Position numbers and translations under genes: made by a program. Of a stretch of 64,000 nt of DNA, positions 36,539 through 49,756 are shown one piece after another; positions within the stretch are counted from its first letter, which is position 1; each line of letters opens with the position of its first letter. Under the pieces are notes generated by a model. That model saw only the letters and a program-made list of their open reading frames with translations. It searched no databases and was not told the DNA's origin. Source of the stretch: Prostheceraeus crozeri (Eukaryota > Platyhelminthes > Polycladida > Euryleptidae); NCBI GenBank assembly GCA_907163375.1, contig CAJQUW010013643.1, positions 42,400 through 106,399 on the forward strand, written 5' to 3'.

Positions 36539-39138
36539 CTTTCTTTTTCAAACAGCACTTTGACTCGATGACTTATATTTTGAAGCAATGGAGAGCTTGT
36601 ATGAAAACTTTCTGTTCTTTAAGTTTAAATGGTAAATTGAATATCGGTTCCAAATCAACCGCGCTAGCTTGCATTCAGACTCATTCTCTTGTGTTTACAC
36701 GAGCTATTATTTATTGAAGAATTAAATCATGAATGATTTAAGATATGATTAAAAATGCTCCACATTTGTTTCAGTTTGCTTGAACTAACAATAAAAGCGA
36801 CTATCGAAGACATTGGTGTTGAGACATAATCACACCGAACATCTAGCAATCCAAATGTCATCCATAGCATATTATCAAATTGCATAGCAGTCCGTGTACA
36901 CAGACATAGGTCTGTCCGTGTAGCAACCACATGAAGATTTATCGACTAAATAAATATACGTGTGTGGAAAGGCTGTCAGTACATGAGACTGATTATCTGG
37001 TTATCTACCACTGCTATCATTAACCTCGTGATTGATAAATCTTGAAAGGTAAATTTGTTTTTGTAGTTCATCCAATTATGGCTTCCACTGAACGTGTGAA
37101 AAGGAGTTGTTTTATTCAGATCATAAAATGGGTTATTTGTAAACAGCAAGAATTGCTGATTAAGTTGCAGATGGTGTAGTTGATAATGCTGATGTGTACA
37201 TGTATCTGAACAACTTGACAGGGTCTCATCCTTCGGGACCAAAACGCAAGGTCCTGAAAAGCGAATCCAAAGTTCCACTGACGACACCGTGCACAGATAC
37301 AATATTCAATTTGAGTATTCTTCACGTAATTTGACTTAAAAATAGCATATTTGTGGACATCTTAGCAACGTGGCAATTTCATGAATGGAAGCTCCGTGAA
37401 AGACTATTTGTTTACTTAATACAACTATGATTTTATTTTCTATGGTTTTCATTCATTAATCGGCCGGGGGAAGAATGAGAATGGATGGGGTGTAACGAAT
37501 GAACGCTACTTACGCAGTTAACCATGAGCTAACATGCGTAGGCATCGTGTCAGATGTGCTTACATGTTGGAGTAAATGAGACGGAAACGCTACCATTTCC
37601 GAATAGCAGTCTGTAATATAGCCATTATCTTTACATCGGTTTACCAACTTCGCTGCATCACAATTTGATTTCAGAATTAAATGTCTTTCTTAATGATTTA
37701 TAATTCATCTAAATGCTAGTATGATGCATAGCATGATGTAGAATGCATTTAGTTGTCTAACTAATTGCTTAGATTAATAATAGTAATACTAATAATAACT
37801 AATTAATTGTTGCATTTAAGATGTCAGCAATATTTCAAATTCGACTGTTTTTCATTCCACGGTGACTTTATGACCCATTCTTTAGTTTCAGAAATTAGTC
37901 ATTTTTGCGTCTGCATTAGTCACAAGATAAATAACTCATCACCATTGGAGAGGAATATATTTAAACAATTAAACAGATAAAAGTGCCGCAGACTCATTTA
38001 CCGGGTAAGGAATAATCATAGAGAAAAATGTCTACTTGATATTTACAATGGCAACTCAATTTCACCGAAAATATTCAGTTATCATTAAACAACTGTTTAC
38101 TGAGACATGGCTCTTCATGGGATGATCTGAAATTGCCCACGATACTGCGACAAGAGCATTATAGTCCATGATCATGAATAGCTGAGGTTAAGGTTTTGTG
38201 TTTTTCAATTCTAACTCCAAGGTAGCGAATCATTTTTCCTCGTGGTCTGTAAGCAGAAGCAGTGACGGATTTGTAATATTGAAAACGAAGTTAATGCACA
38301 AGTCCTTATTATTTTATGAAAATGTTGCTTCAAAAGCTTTTGAATCTGACATTATTAACCTACAAAACTTTTTTTAATCAGAAACTTCCATTCTGGTCGC
38401 TTTCCTTATGGATGTGCGATAGTGTGAATTTGCAGTAGAGGAAGCGCTTTGTGCATGTAAAATGATTCCAGATGGCATTCATTCAGACTGGAGACATTTC
38501 TGACTTTTTTTTCTTTTTTTTTTATTTCGGAGTCGATGTTGACCCATAGTTCCTCTTTAACACTTGAAAACTAAATTTTCAATTAATCGCTATGATAAAA
38601 TATTAATGTATTCCAAGCCGTGGCATTGGGTTGTGGTGTGGGCTTTCAGCTAATAAATAACATTCAAGTTAAGGTAAAATGAAACACATGTGTCTAAGTC
38701 CTTACAAGTCCTTACACAGGCAAATATTTCATTGTCTTTCTCTAAAATTAAGCATTGAGGTACTATATTTTGTAATTTAAGCTAAAATTTCCCCGAGAAT
38801 GACAATTTTCTTACTATGAACAGTAAAATTAAGTGCGATCTGATTTATAGATCAATTGCTTCCACATTACCATTACCTTCATAAATGGCAAAGAGATATG
38901 AAAATTAACTCTTAAAAATTGTTCACTGAAGTGGATATTTGCGCACTTGCCAATTATTTTGGATCAATGCCATGAACGCAAAAAGATAGCAACGCAATCT
39001 AACTGAAATTAAAACGTTCTCAAGATAATTCGCCGCGAGATTATCTGCAGCATCCAACCACTAACTCCTGCTTCTAACTAAGTCTACCAATGGCATCACA
39101 CCGATTCTTCTCAAAGTGAGCACTTCTTGGACTCTTAC

Positions 39139-39413
39139 CTTGTTATTGGTGACATCATGTATGGCGTAGTTGACTAGGAGAACGGGAGATTCATCGCAGC
39201 CGAGTTCTTCTCCAGATTTTCCGGCGGTTACAAGGTAGAAGGGGACAAGATAGTCAGGACCCATGCTATGATTTCCAAACGGACGTTGGGGGTCGCGTGG
39301 TTTTCCTGCGTTATAATGCTTCCAAGATATGCTCGCGGAAACATTCTCATTGGACTCTCGCTGATCCACCATTGTTTCCCAAGTGATCGATCAATGTTAT
39401 TGTTCACGATTGG
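39139..39413 (-). CDS. Esrp: Esrp first coding exon (start at 39372)
   Basis: A TTTTCAG acceptor at 39414 opens the exon. In-frame stops lie between it and the ATG at 39372-39370, so translation starts there and 39413-39373 is 5' UTR. The first 36 residues (MVDQRESNENVSAS onward) are a lineage-specific extension. Family similarity begins at the second Met: MGPDYLVPFYLVTAGKSGEE, then LGCDESPVLLV, against human SPDYLVVLFGITAGATG and LGSDEKELILL. The exon ends HDVTNNK at an AAG|GTAAGA donor in phase 0. This is the start of the DEDD-exonuclease-like domain typical of ESRP and absent from hnRNP F/H. Translation could also begin at Met-37, which would give a protein start closer to the vertebrate one. 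A second open frame overlaps (39455-39228) but has no family match. Confidence 0.92.
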
Positions 39414-42400
39414 CTGAAAAACAATGCAGGGAAGATCCATGAGCAAGCAGAACATACATGTGGAGTAATAGCATATGTCTTTTCACGTAAGAAAGATTAA
39501 TGAATCTACATAATCATGGCGACATTCAACATAACTTAGCAAGTTGAATAAAATAGACATCCAACTAACTAAGCATCCTCCATGTTCGCCATAGGGGATT
39601 GTCACAGGAAATTTGACAGCGAATAAACTTACTTTCGGGAACCAAATATTGCTTGTCCTCAAATTTAAAATTTCAACAACAATGTGTTGTTAATTTATGA
39701 TCCCAGAAGCACTTGAAACATCAAATGAAGGGATGAAACGGAGTTGTGCGCAACTTGGCAACGACAAGCACAGACAGCAAGCGAATAATACACACAGGGG
39801 AAAGATTCCGATAAATGCTATCACACACACAAGCGATGATGAAAAGTCACAAAGGAGATAGGACATCTGTGACGTCATAGGGAACAACTGGGCTTATAAC
39901 TGGACTGAATGGATGCTTAGATACTCCTCACCTATCCCATATCGGATGAATGAAAACCCAATGAGACCAAATGCATCAGTGAAAAGAGCGATAATTTAGT
40001 TGGACCGGTAATGGTCCTTCAAACGACCGCAATAGGATATGAAGATTTTAATGAGTAATTCCATAAGTCAGCAATAGATCAGATACTTACGAAATATTTT
40101 CGGCTGTGCTTTGAAGGTCGGAGCAACAGGTACTTTAAAAGATAGAAATCGGTAAAAGAGCTGTCCAGCGAATGATTCACATAATGATGACAAAAGAACT
40201 GACCACTCTATCTCCACTTTGTCATTAAGATGTTAACAATAGCATTGCATGTTGCGTAGTAGAACGTTTATCAAAGCTTAAAACAGCCATAGAAGAGAAC
40301 ATTTACGCCATTCCATGAAACCTGTATCATCTACACATCTTTGAAACTTTCGACCCATTATTGATGCATATCCACCGACCAACCAAAAGTAAATCAGAGC
40401 CCGATGCGCATCATTTATTTCTGCTATATCATTGTTAGAATGGCAAGGTTGATCGCACGCGAGCGAAGTGGGCAGAATAACTAAAACCTAAGAGATAATT
40501 GTGATTATACGTCAACAGGTCTTATGTATGTGCTAAATACATACCGATACACACACGGACGGACAGTTGCAAGACCATACATTATAACCATCAATCACAA
40601 CCACAACATTTTAGAAAAAGATGGGGCTCTAGTGGCTGTGTACATTCTCAACACAATTAAAATCATCTTATGAAGGTTTTCAGGTCAAACGGATGACATA
40701 TTTCATTCCTTTGAGTAACGGTCTTTTTTCAAGTTAACTTTTCAAAGACAATGCACAGTATTGGGCCCAATACAGAGGATGATCGAACTTCTAATTTGTC
40801 ATAAGTCAATTATGATGAAAAGTGAACCTGCACCAACCAGTTTGTGGTGCAGAAGAAAACATTAGATCGATTAATTGAGCATGAAATATATTTTAGAAAT
40901 GACTGATTGTTTGATTTGCATTACTCGTGGTTCTCGACAACATTTTTAGAAAATATGCATAGCAACCTGTATAATGGACCAGGAAAGATGTGCTATCTGA
41001 AAAACGAGGGTAATCATTCTGAAGTTTATCAGGATACGTTATTCACGCATTCCATTCAATTGCATTAAAAATCGCAGTTATCAATCCAGATGCCAATCGT
41101 AAGTCCTGCTTAAGACTTGCAACTTCGTAGTTGCTCTAAAGATGATTTTTTCAGCTAAATGCTTGCAGTTACTCGTATGTACTTTCCATTCACTGCAGGT
41201 GATGAATTGTGATAACAAATATTGGTATTGCACTATATTTAATCGATTGTTGACAATAATATTCAGGAATAAGTAAAAAGAATAAATTGATTCCTTTAAA
41301 ACCCTAGCACTAAACAATAAAGGCCTACGCTTAAAAAGCAAAATACAATATGCATCGATAACTTGGTAGGACATATATGCAAGATAAATCAGTAGTTTGC
41401 ACATGTAGGTAAATGAGGAGTTCTGATTGATTTTGATTGCATTTGTGATTGTCTATAGGAGCACCATTTATCACAGCATCTGCTTTTATATTTCAAATAT
41501 TGCTATCGATTTATCTTTAATTTCACCGAGGCAATAAAGAAAATATCATCATTACTGCGTTCGCAGATATGCTGATAAAGTTGTCATTTTGCAGGCTATG
41601 TATATCCATGCATATATGTTCAAATGTAGTCATCACTAAATCATAGCATCAAGAAGTACTTCTCAAAACTGTGCATCTGTTGTTTTTATGGAAAGGATGA
41701 TTAAAACAATGATGCGAAGGAAATGGATAATTTCAATTGAAGTTCGTAAATACAAGAGAATGTTTCAAATAATTGTTACTGCACGTCTTTGCGGTATATG
41801 AGTTGCGAGAATGCAAGACAATTTTGCTTTTATGAAGTACAGTCAGTTTTGTATTTCATTTGAAATTTTCATTTTCAAGGAAAAGGTGATAGCCAGATGT
41901 TTGCTTTCTTTTGTACGACGACTAGAAAAACTTTATGTTCGAAATATGTCTTCAGAATAGAACGCGTTAAAATGTCAAAATTGATAACGAAAATAGACAA
42001 ATATATTTATTATACTTGACTTTTCTACAGTCTCTCTGAATTATGTAGGTCTGAAATGCGGTCAACATCTGAATCATCTGTTTTGGAAACAGGATCTTCT
42101 TAAAATTAGAGGACACCTTCCGAAATTTATCAGTCTCCGCAGTAATAGCCATCCTATGACAGAAGACACATTGATTGGGAATTTTTATATGGATAAGAAA
42201 CCAACAAACTGGCAATTTCAACTCTGTAAAAGATAAGACGAAGATAGACAAGCTTTCGATATAGCGGAACCTTCCGTTTAAGTTTCCACAGCTGCAGTAC
42301 TTGAAAATTCAACCAAAACGACATGTCACGTTGGAATAGTATGCGTGGAATTAAATTTCATTTTCGCAGGTGTATCATAAAATTCTCACTCAGTTGTGGA

Positions 42401-43536
42401 CATCGAAATGGACTTCTGTTGATTGATTTTTGTTTACCACAGGAGCACCTTAAATGATCCTCAAAGACATGTTCCTCCTATGACATATTTCAATAGCTCA
42501 TTGAAAATATGACTGCACTTGATTTTTCACAAAATTCTTACCTGTTTAAAGAATACGAGTATATCATGCAGTTCTAAATGAAATATTAATTTCGTTTTTG
42601 AACCTAATCGTACTGCTGGTACTTAATTAATGGCAGTAAGCATCAGAGATAATGTTAGCACACTGAGTCTGAATAGTGGAATATCATTATATCAACTTGA
42701 TGGTTGATTTTTTATTCTTTTCGATCTCACCCTTTCAAGTGATGAAGACGTTTGAAAGTTCATGGAGTGAGTATATTGAAATACGCAGATGCTTGTCATT
42801 GTCTCATTGATTGAAGAGGAACAAAGTCTTGGTATTTACGCATGTACCTTGATTCTAATGGAATTTCAGTGATCTCAGTAATGATCTGAATACAACAATT
42901 CCAACCTGCAAATGTGCAGTTTCATGATGGTCACTGATTGTATCACACTGCACTATGTAAGAGTGACAGCTTTGATCCCGAACGTGTGCTCGATTGTGGG
43001 CTGCTTTGCTGTGCAGCGTATATGCTGCGTGCATAGTGTGCTATGCTGAACGCATGAGAGCTTTCTTTTAGAATTTAACATCGAAGTTGAATCTTTTTTC
43101 ATTAAATCTCTTTTAATAATAAATATTCAGCTCAATCATCAGATAGCATTTTATCATCAATTGATGTTATAAAATCGTGGGTCCCAGTCATCAAGTTTAC
43201 AGTGAGAGATGAAATCGGGGTTCCCTTTTACACTTTACCATTCCGTGAACAGTTGACCCAAATCATCGGTTACACTCATTTTAGTTGTAAATCCAATAAT
43301 AGTGAATTGTGAAAGTTGTATTATTATATAGTCTACGTCAAATAGTCCTAAAAACAGTTTTATGCTGGAAGTCATGGTTATATAGAATAGAGTAGAGATG
43401 TGTATATTTTGAGTAAATGAAAATCAGGAAGTGATAGGAATGTGCAAATAAGTAACACAACTTCGGAATAAGTCAAAATCTTGTCAAGCACAAACATGTG
43501 GGAGGGCCTGTTCTGGTGGCGGACGAAAAAGTTGTA
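39414..43536 (-). other. Probable first-intron sequence, no gene seen
   Basis: This is AT-rich DNA upstream of the first coding exon, presumably intronic if the promoter is near 49.7 kb. Frames such as 41404-41081 and 42251-41967 on the minus strand lack recognisable domains. No repeats or RNA genes were recognised. Confidence 0.5.
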
Positions 43537-44110
43537 CAGGGTGTTAACAAAATTGCGCTGGACTTTATTTCAATATTGCATTCTATGTTGCGAACATTAC
43601 AGGACACAATGGAGTCAAGGAATCCATCTAAGTTAGATGGAAAATACTTAGGCTACTCATTGTAATGTTCAAACTGTTTGCCATTCTGTCAACTACACCT
43701 TAGCAGCCTTTCGAGAACATTTCAGCAAACTTTTTCGCACAGCTCCAAATCAATTGTTAGGAACAGTCTCTCAATTGCTTGTCTTCGATCTTGTACATTA
43801 TGTGGTTTTTCGGCATAAATAAGTTCTTTGATAGCTACCCATAGGAAGGAATTCGGGCGGATGGGCTGGTCACTCTATCGGACCACGTTGTCCAATTAAT
43901 TTCCCTGTAAAATGAGAGTTCAACCGTTCTCACACTATTCTAGTATAGTGAAATGGCGTCCCATATCTTGCTCAAAACACCACTGCTGCTGATGCTGACA
44001 TTTGGTCAAAAGAAATCTTGTAGCATTTTCAGATAGGACTCGCTAGTAACAGCTTCCTAAAAAATATGGCTCGCTTGTGCCGAGAGAAGAAATGGAAGCC
44101 CAGAGAGTTA
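43537..44110 (-). mobile_element. mariner/IS630-type transposon relic 1
   Basis: A TA dinucleotide followed by CAGGGTGTTAACAAAATT at 43537 looks like the terminal repeat of a mariner-type element. The minus strand carries decayed transposase text. The segments, in different frames, are SESYLKMLQDFF, HFTGKLIGQRGPIEWPAHPP, and IKELIYAEKPHNVQDRR. Together they match the C-terminal half of family transposases, where the 'GRWIGRRGPIEWPPRSPDLTP' region carries the third acidic catalytic residue. Here that RSPDLTP motif has become AHPPEFLP, and several frameshifts and stops separate the pieces. The other terminal repeat was not found. The copy is old and inactive. Confidence 0.75.
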
Positions 44111-47016
44111 GTTACACCACGTAAATTTATTGTTTTTTCAACTGTAATCATAGGATTGTCACTTGTCAGAATCCAAATAAATACAGAATGTTGCTTGTGT
44201 AAGTCAACATTTGTCGCTCAGTTAACAAAGACTTAAACTTTAAAAAATGCTGCAAAAACTTTAAAAAGTGCATTTGACTTTAAAACACTTTATTTTTTCT
44301 AATCCCCAATTCAGACTTTTATATCACTCTGAGCTTTTATTCCACAGATATTTGTACTTGCACATCATGAGAATTTAGCTGTAGAGAGTCTTGATCGCAC
44401 GGATTGAGAGGGAAATCAGCAGATAAATTGCAGACGATTAAATTAGTCCTGTCTGTCGCTGACAATGGCTGAAATCCCTGTTGGATGACGCATAGGTGGG
44501 TAGGCTAGTATGAAGGTTTGACAAACAGTTTATAAAAATTGACCAAATAATTCGAATCCCTAATGAATTTATTACCTGAGATTGTTTCTTCTCAAATTAA
44601 AGTATTCAATCATTTCGGGATGATAAATGGTGCCTACTTGATTTTACGAATGTTTGACGGTTAAGAAAGAAACTCCTGATTTTCGTGTATACGAGAAAGT
44701 GGAGAAAGTAGCGACTTAGGACCCGATGAAGTGTATTTTCGAAAGAGACTTGCACTCAGAAATAAGTTTAGAAGGCAAATTTGGCGGTAATGATATTTTC
44801 ACACAACGTTTTTACCGCTCGCTGTTTGTTCCACGATATGGTAGCATAAACCTGGAAACATGTTCGTGGATTGAAAATCAATATGATAGACGCATTGATT
44901 TACAAGTAGATAAATGACACGTGAATTAGAACGAAAATGTTAACCCATCTTATTCTTATACCAGATGACGTCTATAGGCAAAGATTCTACAAAATGACTG
45001 TTGTTTAGTCCAACTTCAATTTTCAATGCAGCGATATGTAACGATTCACCAAGTTCTGTAACTCTCTAATTTAGTTTTAACATTCATTTATGTTGATCTG
45101 GATTAGAATTCTCAATAATTGATGACTAACCATCAGAAACTGAAATTTCAAAGTGTTCCTAAATACTCTTGAGATGTGATTTTGGAAGTGTGATATACAT
45201 TTCTTCGCTTATTCTCTCAACAATAGGTGATTGAAATAAGTGACAACATGGATTGAATTGCGATTGAAAAGTGCTTGTGAATGACTATGTTCCAGATGCA
45301 TGCAAGATTTATGAATGAAATTATGAAATCATGAACATTCTTCTACTACTTGAAGACATTCTAATGATCATCTGAGAATGAAAAGAATGTGAAACAATTT
45401 GGACGGCCATAATATTAAGATCCAGCAGATATACCTTCGTCCTTTTTCAATTACAAAATCAACTAAAAAAACATGAATCAATCGAGACTTACTAATCGAA
45501 GTTGTTGTTTGATAGCTTGAAGGTTATGATGGTCCAATTTAGATCCACGAATAATCAGCAATTGACTCATGATTTCATGTGTAGAAGGAGTTCATAGAAT
45601 TCACAGTAGGAATCAATTGCGTATTGATGTGTTTATTTCACGTGTCATGAGGTCAATTCCTTGCCAAGCAAGAAGTGTATCAAGATGCACTTGTTGCTCT
45701 AGAGTTCTCGTGATAACACAGTTTGTCTGACTAGAAGGCAGTTGACCTTGCGATATAAACAAATTCTGCTGATTCTACTAATTCTCTTATCTTCCCATTG
45801 TTGTTCGTTATTGAAAGTCGATCAACATAAATTGCGATATTTTGCAGGAAAATGTGATACGCTACATATAGATGAAACTGCAAGAAAGTCGATACTGCAG
45901 GTCATCACAAGTCTCTACATACTTAGCGCTCCACTGACAACTCTGCCTGATATGGACAATAATGGCTAATATGACTAACGTAGAAATAACTTCTGCGTTG
46001 TGTGCAATGAATATCAATTCTCAAATACGCAATTTTAACTATTCAACTTATTTAGAGATAAATCTCAAACATACAATTTGCGGAAAATTGCAAACAGGCA
46101 ATCGTGTTCACTAGACAAACTAGCCCGATAAAAACATAGCATCTGTATTTGATAATGACAGGCTATCCCAAAGTCATTCCACTTTCAAAGGGATGAAGAC
46201 AACGCAAACTATTTCGTCATATGCGCTTTCTCATATAAATAACTTTTATGCTGCATGACCATTTCCAAACATAAGCGCACAAAATTGCTGAATAATAAGT
46301 TTTTTCTTGTTGGCATTGATTAGGAGTGGACTACAATAGACTGAAAGTTATGAAATTCATTTGAGCGTTCTATATAGCAGCTAGAATGCTTCAAATGTAT
46401 TTTGGAAAGTAAATGATAATATTTATGAATTAATAGCACATGAAGTGTCGCCCACATCTATGTGAAGCATCGCTCAAGTTGAAGCATTATCAACATAAAG
46501 ACATGAATGAATGAGGAAATTTCAAATGACTACCAACTTCATATCAAACTCAAGATGGCACAATTCATATTTGAACGGAGAACTTAGCTGACTTGAATTT
46601 TTTAGACCATATCTTCAAATAGGAATTATCGTTGACTAATACTCATGTTTGGATGGCGATTGATGGATAGTTGTACACTCAGAAAGAAAGAATTTTGAAT
46701 TCATTATATTTAGGGGTGGTTCAAGGGAGGTCACCCAGCGAGCATGTCGCGCTCTTCGCGGGGAAATAGGGTCGAATTCACGAGGGTTTTTCGATACTTC
46801 TCCATATTTCGCATAAATGTGATGATCTGATGAGGATATTCAAATTGACTTCTTTTTATGAGTTGAATATCACACCAATATCAGTCAGACATTTGATCAG
46901 GTTTTGATTCCCTATGTCATGATCTCTTCATAAATATGTCATTCTACTGTGGCATCGTTAGCTAATTCCAATAAAACGCTAAGTGTTCAACAAAATAGAT
47001 GACTAGTCATCTCCTT
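44111..47016. other. AT-rich stretch, one exon candidate
   Basis: Apart from the possible exon at 45570-45493 (listed separately), I see no supported gene or repeat. The plus-strand frame at 45742-45969 begins with a hydrophobic run (QILLILLILLSS) that could mimic a signal peptide, but nothing else supports it. A slightly GC-richer patch at 46710-46790 is unassigned. Confidence 0.45.
45493..45570 (-). CDS. Candidate short first coding exon
   Basis: An ATG at 45570 opens 26 codons that include MSQLLIIRGSKLDHHNLQAI and end at a TTA|GTAAGT donor, a strong splice site in phase 0. The sequence has good coding texture, but I do not recognise a family. In phase 0 it would join the non-Esrp frame of the exon at 39413, not the Esrp frame, so it is not simply an alternative Esrp N terminus. 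It could be an upstream open frame in the Esrp 5' leader, the start of another minus-strand gene, or chance. Confidence 0.25.
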
Positions 47017-47243
47017 TCGGACAAATAACCCAGCATTGATTAATTTATTAAATCTCAACAGATGCAACCACCACGATGAGGCATATTTCGGCCCTGTGAC
47101 CTGGTGGTTAGAGGGAATGCTTGCACGTCCTCTGGCTCCAAAGTCGCTGGCTCGAACCTACCCACGACTGATAAGACTCAACAGGCTGAAACATGTCTCC
47201 TCAAAGTGGTTCCATCTGTTGAGATTTAATAAATTCATTAATG
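47017..47243 (+). mobile_element. Palindromic element with tRNA-like core
   Basis: A 10-bp direct repeat CATCTCCTTT (47007-47016 and 47244-47253) looks like a target duplication. Inside, inverted arms starting GCATTGATTAATTTATTAAA and ending with their near-complement enclose a tRNA-like segment. TGACCTGGTGG at 47097-47107 resembles an A box. GGCTCGAACCT at 47149-47159 resembles a B box. Further inner pairing (CCACGATGAGGCATATTTCGG with the 47185-47212 strand) makes most of the element fold back. There is no coding capacity. It looks like a composite SINE or a tRNA sequence captured in a foldback. A functional tRNA is unlikely. Confidence 0.7.
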
Positions 47244-47253
47244 CATCTCCTTT

Positions 47254-48700
47254 GCACAGATTTATTACTGTAGGACTAGTCTACCAGGAAACTCTGAACT
47301 ATGAGATCAGATGAGAAATAACAAAATTCCACATGCGATAAATTATTCCAAATAATCGCAATAAAATACATCGTAATGCAGCAATGGTTATTAATAGCAC
47401 AATATGTAATATTTTGAAATAGTGAAATTGTGCATGTAATTTTCCATTTCATATTGTGTTATCATAATGACAACGTCTTCATGGTCGTAATAAATAACAT
47501 TTTAGCAACTCATTCTGGAAGCATGGGAGGCCGTGAGTGCTGGCGTGTTTTTATTTAATTGCCTGTCTGATCTCCCTCAAAATATCTTTAATTTAAATGT
47601 TATATTTGACTCTGCTGACGAATCTTGCTATGAATCGTAAAGACATTCTTCCATGATAAGTTCAAAATGATAGAATTGGCTCTTAATTGTCAATAAACTT
47701 ATCCAAGCTATTACGTGATGCAATAAGTTACAGGATGGTACTTGTAATTGAGTTGAGAATGGAAGATGCACTGCTGTAATTGAACTCACTTTTTAACAGT
47801 GGAAATGTAAAATGCCCAAGTTCTCAACTTACATGTATTCGTAGAGATTTTCAAATGAAATCTAATTATAATACATATCTTAGCATGAATTTCCATGCAT
47901 GAATCATTGACAAATCGTTCAATAGCCTGTATTGTCGACTTCCGCATGTAGCGTCGCCGCACTTTATCGATCAGTATTTATATTATGATACTATTGGAGC
48001 TTGACACATATTGCACAAAGTTATGGTTATCGGCGTTTGCGTACGCCGCAGAAATTAAAAAAAAGTAATTATCAAGAAACCAGCAGAGAGAGTTGGTAGT
48101 GGGTCTTGCTAAAAATGTTTAATTTTTTGCAAGCAATCCGATCGTGCATGCACAATTTAATTTGGCTTTGCTCGCGTAGAGCGTACAGAATCATTACTCG
48201 TGCAAATCTATATGATGTTCAATACTGTCTGCATGTACAAAGAATTCGATCGTCTTAATTATACACTGTGTATTGTACAGGAAACTACATTTTTGTGCAT
48301 GTGCAGCTTGCAGATTTCCGAGCTCTCATCATTAATACTAGGCTTTTGGCACGTAAAAATTATGGGATTTTCTTTCGAAAGGATTTTACTTCACAGTAGG
48401 AATTTTGATTCTAATTTTGTTCAAATTTGATTGAACAAAATGTTCGAAGTCTTAATAAAGGACATATCTGTGCATTACATCAGTTCAAAGTGGGTTTCTA
48501 AGCATATTAATTGTACATGAAGCAAATTGCATTTTAAGCACTTTAGGCTATTGAAAACTGGTATAGCTTATTGAGGAATTTTTGAATTATAAAGGAAGCT
48601 GTCAAATATGGTATTTTCAACGGGAGGGATTTTGTCCAGGGAATTTCTTCCTGGACCCTTTTTATCATTTTCAAATTACTTATTAAAGGTACCAGCTTAC
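47254..48700. other. AT-rich stretch without a supported gene
   Basis: No coding region, RNA gene or repeat was recognised on either strand. Several short frames are present but have no family texture. Confidence 0.5.
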
Positions 48701-48785
48701 GATCGACTTTTGGGTGAGAAGATGTGGCGGCAGTCGCTAATTGAAGAAAAAACAACAGAAAATATTTGAAGAGTAAAAGCTTCAA
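48701..48785 (-). CDS. Candidate exon with signal-peptide-like start
   Basis: From the ATG at 48785 the frame reads MKLLLFKYFLLFFLQLATAA, a textbook hydrophobic signal sequence, and then reaches a GATC|GTAAGC donor at 48701. Alternatively, TTTTTTCTTCAATTAG just before 48736 is a strong polypyrimidine tract and acceptor. That would make 48736-48701 a 36-bp internal exon, possibly a 5' leader exon of Esrp. The two readings exclude each other, because the T-rich tract that encodes the hydrophobic run is also what makes the acceptor look good. No downstream partner exon was identified. Confidence 0.25.
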
Positions 48786-49463
48786 GCAGATAAGTGAAAG
48801 GCAGAAAATACATCAGTATACATATCCGATTTCACAGGAACATATTATACGATGCATCACTCACTCATTTTGCATGTTCATCAAATCTGTGCAGTAAAAT
48901 TTAAAAAGCATCTCAATATAAATACAGTTTAAGAGAAAGTAGTCGCAGGATGGATCATGATAAATGAAAATATACAACAGATGATCATTCAAGTATGTTA
49001 TACTGTATATGCTGGCTGCTTGAAGTCATATAATGCACTTAAAGATATTCGGTTACAATGTATTTGTACAATATGCTGCTGAGAATTGTGACTGAAAATT
49101 GCAGACAGAAGAATTTAGACTTTCGATCGAATTTTCGCATTTCTTACATAAATAAGCGGCAGCGGATTCATCCTTGAGTGACACATTTTCAATTCCATGT
49201 GCTAAGTCGATGATGGCGACAGAGAAAAAGGTATTAAATTAAAACATTGTAAATCAGAAACCTGCCGATCGCTGTCTGTCTTGTTAAAACTTTCGCACGA
49301 CGTTGAACACTGACCAAATTTTATATTAACAGACGGAAAATTTTCATCATACATCGGTGGATGCTGTAAATATCCTGTCACTGACTAGGCAGTTGACGTT
49401 TATAAATTCGAAATGTGTTTATATATACAGGGACAAAATTCAAATAGGAATAACATGACTCAC

Positions 49464-49730
49464 CTGTTCCTTGTAGCCACAGCCGCTGATACCTTTTTTA
49501 GATAGAACTGCTGAAGAGACTTCCCGTTAACAGTTAGTGTACACGATAAACTGAAATTTCTTTGTTCGCTGCAGAATGTCTTTCCTCTTCCGAATCATGC
49601 CCACAGCATACTTCACTCGCTGGACGTAAGTTACACGAGGGTGTCTACCTGCATGTCCAAGACACTTCTTCCTTGTGGTCTCCACTTGGTAGATAAGAGT
49701 CCGTGTTACCCGCGCGCATTTATCCGTGCG
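49464..49730 (-). promoter_or_regulatory. Candidate Esrp noncoding first exon
   Basis: A strong CAG|GTGAGT donor on the minus strand at 49464 ends a GC-richer stretch. It follows a TATAAATA box (49764-49757) by the expected distance if transcription starts near 49730. Only very short upstream frames occur inside it. No other minus-strand gene lies between here and the Esrp start at 39372, and that exon has a 5' UTR acceptor needing an upstream partner. The assignment to Esrp is inference. Confidence 0.4.
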
Positions 49731-49756
49731 TACTTCAATGGTAGCGGCAGACTAAG

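Larger units (their letters stand above)
34527..39138 (-). other. 4.6-kb Esrp intron with minisatellite and palindrome
   Basis: This phase-0 intron between AAG|GTAAGA and ACAG|GTT contains the 21-bp tandem repeat (35711-35794) and the hammerhead-like palindrome (36471-36538). Frames such as 37302-36976 on the minus strand have no family similarity. Otherwise I see nothing in it. Confidence 0.85.

Noticed and set aside
42990-43060. GCTGTGCAGC-type palindromic words similar to the Harbinger subterminal repeats
   Set aside because: No terminal repeat or target site was found. The resemblance is loose.
45742-45969. 75-codon plus-strand frame with a hydrophobic N terminus
   Set aside because: The leucine/isoleucine run can arise from AT-rich sequence, and no further support was found.
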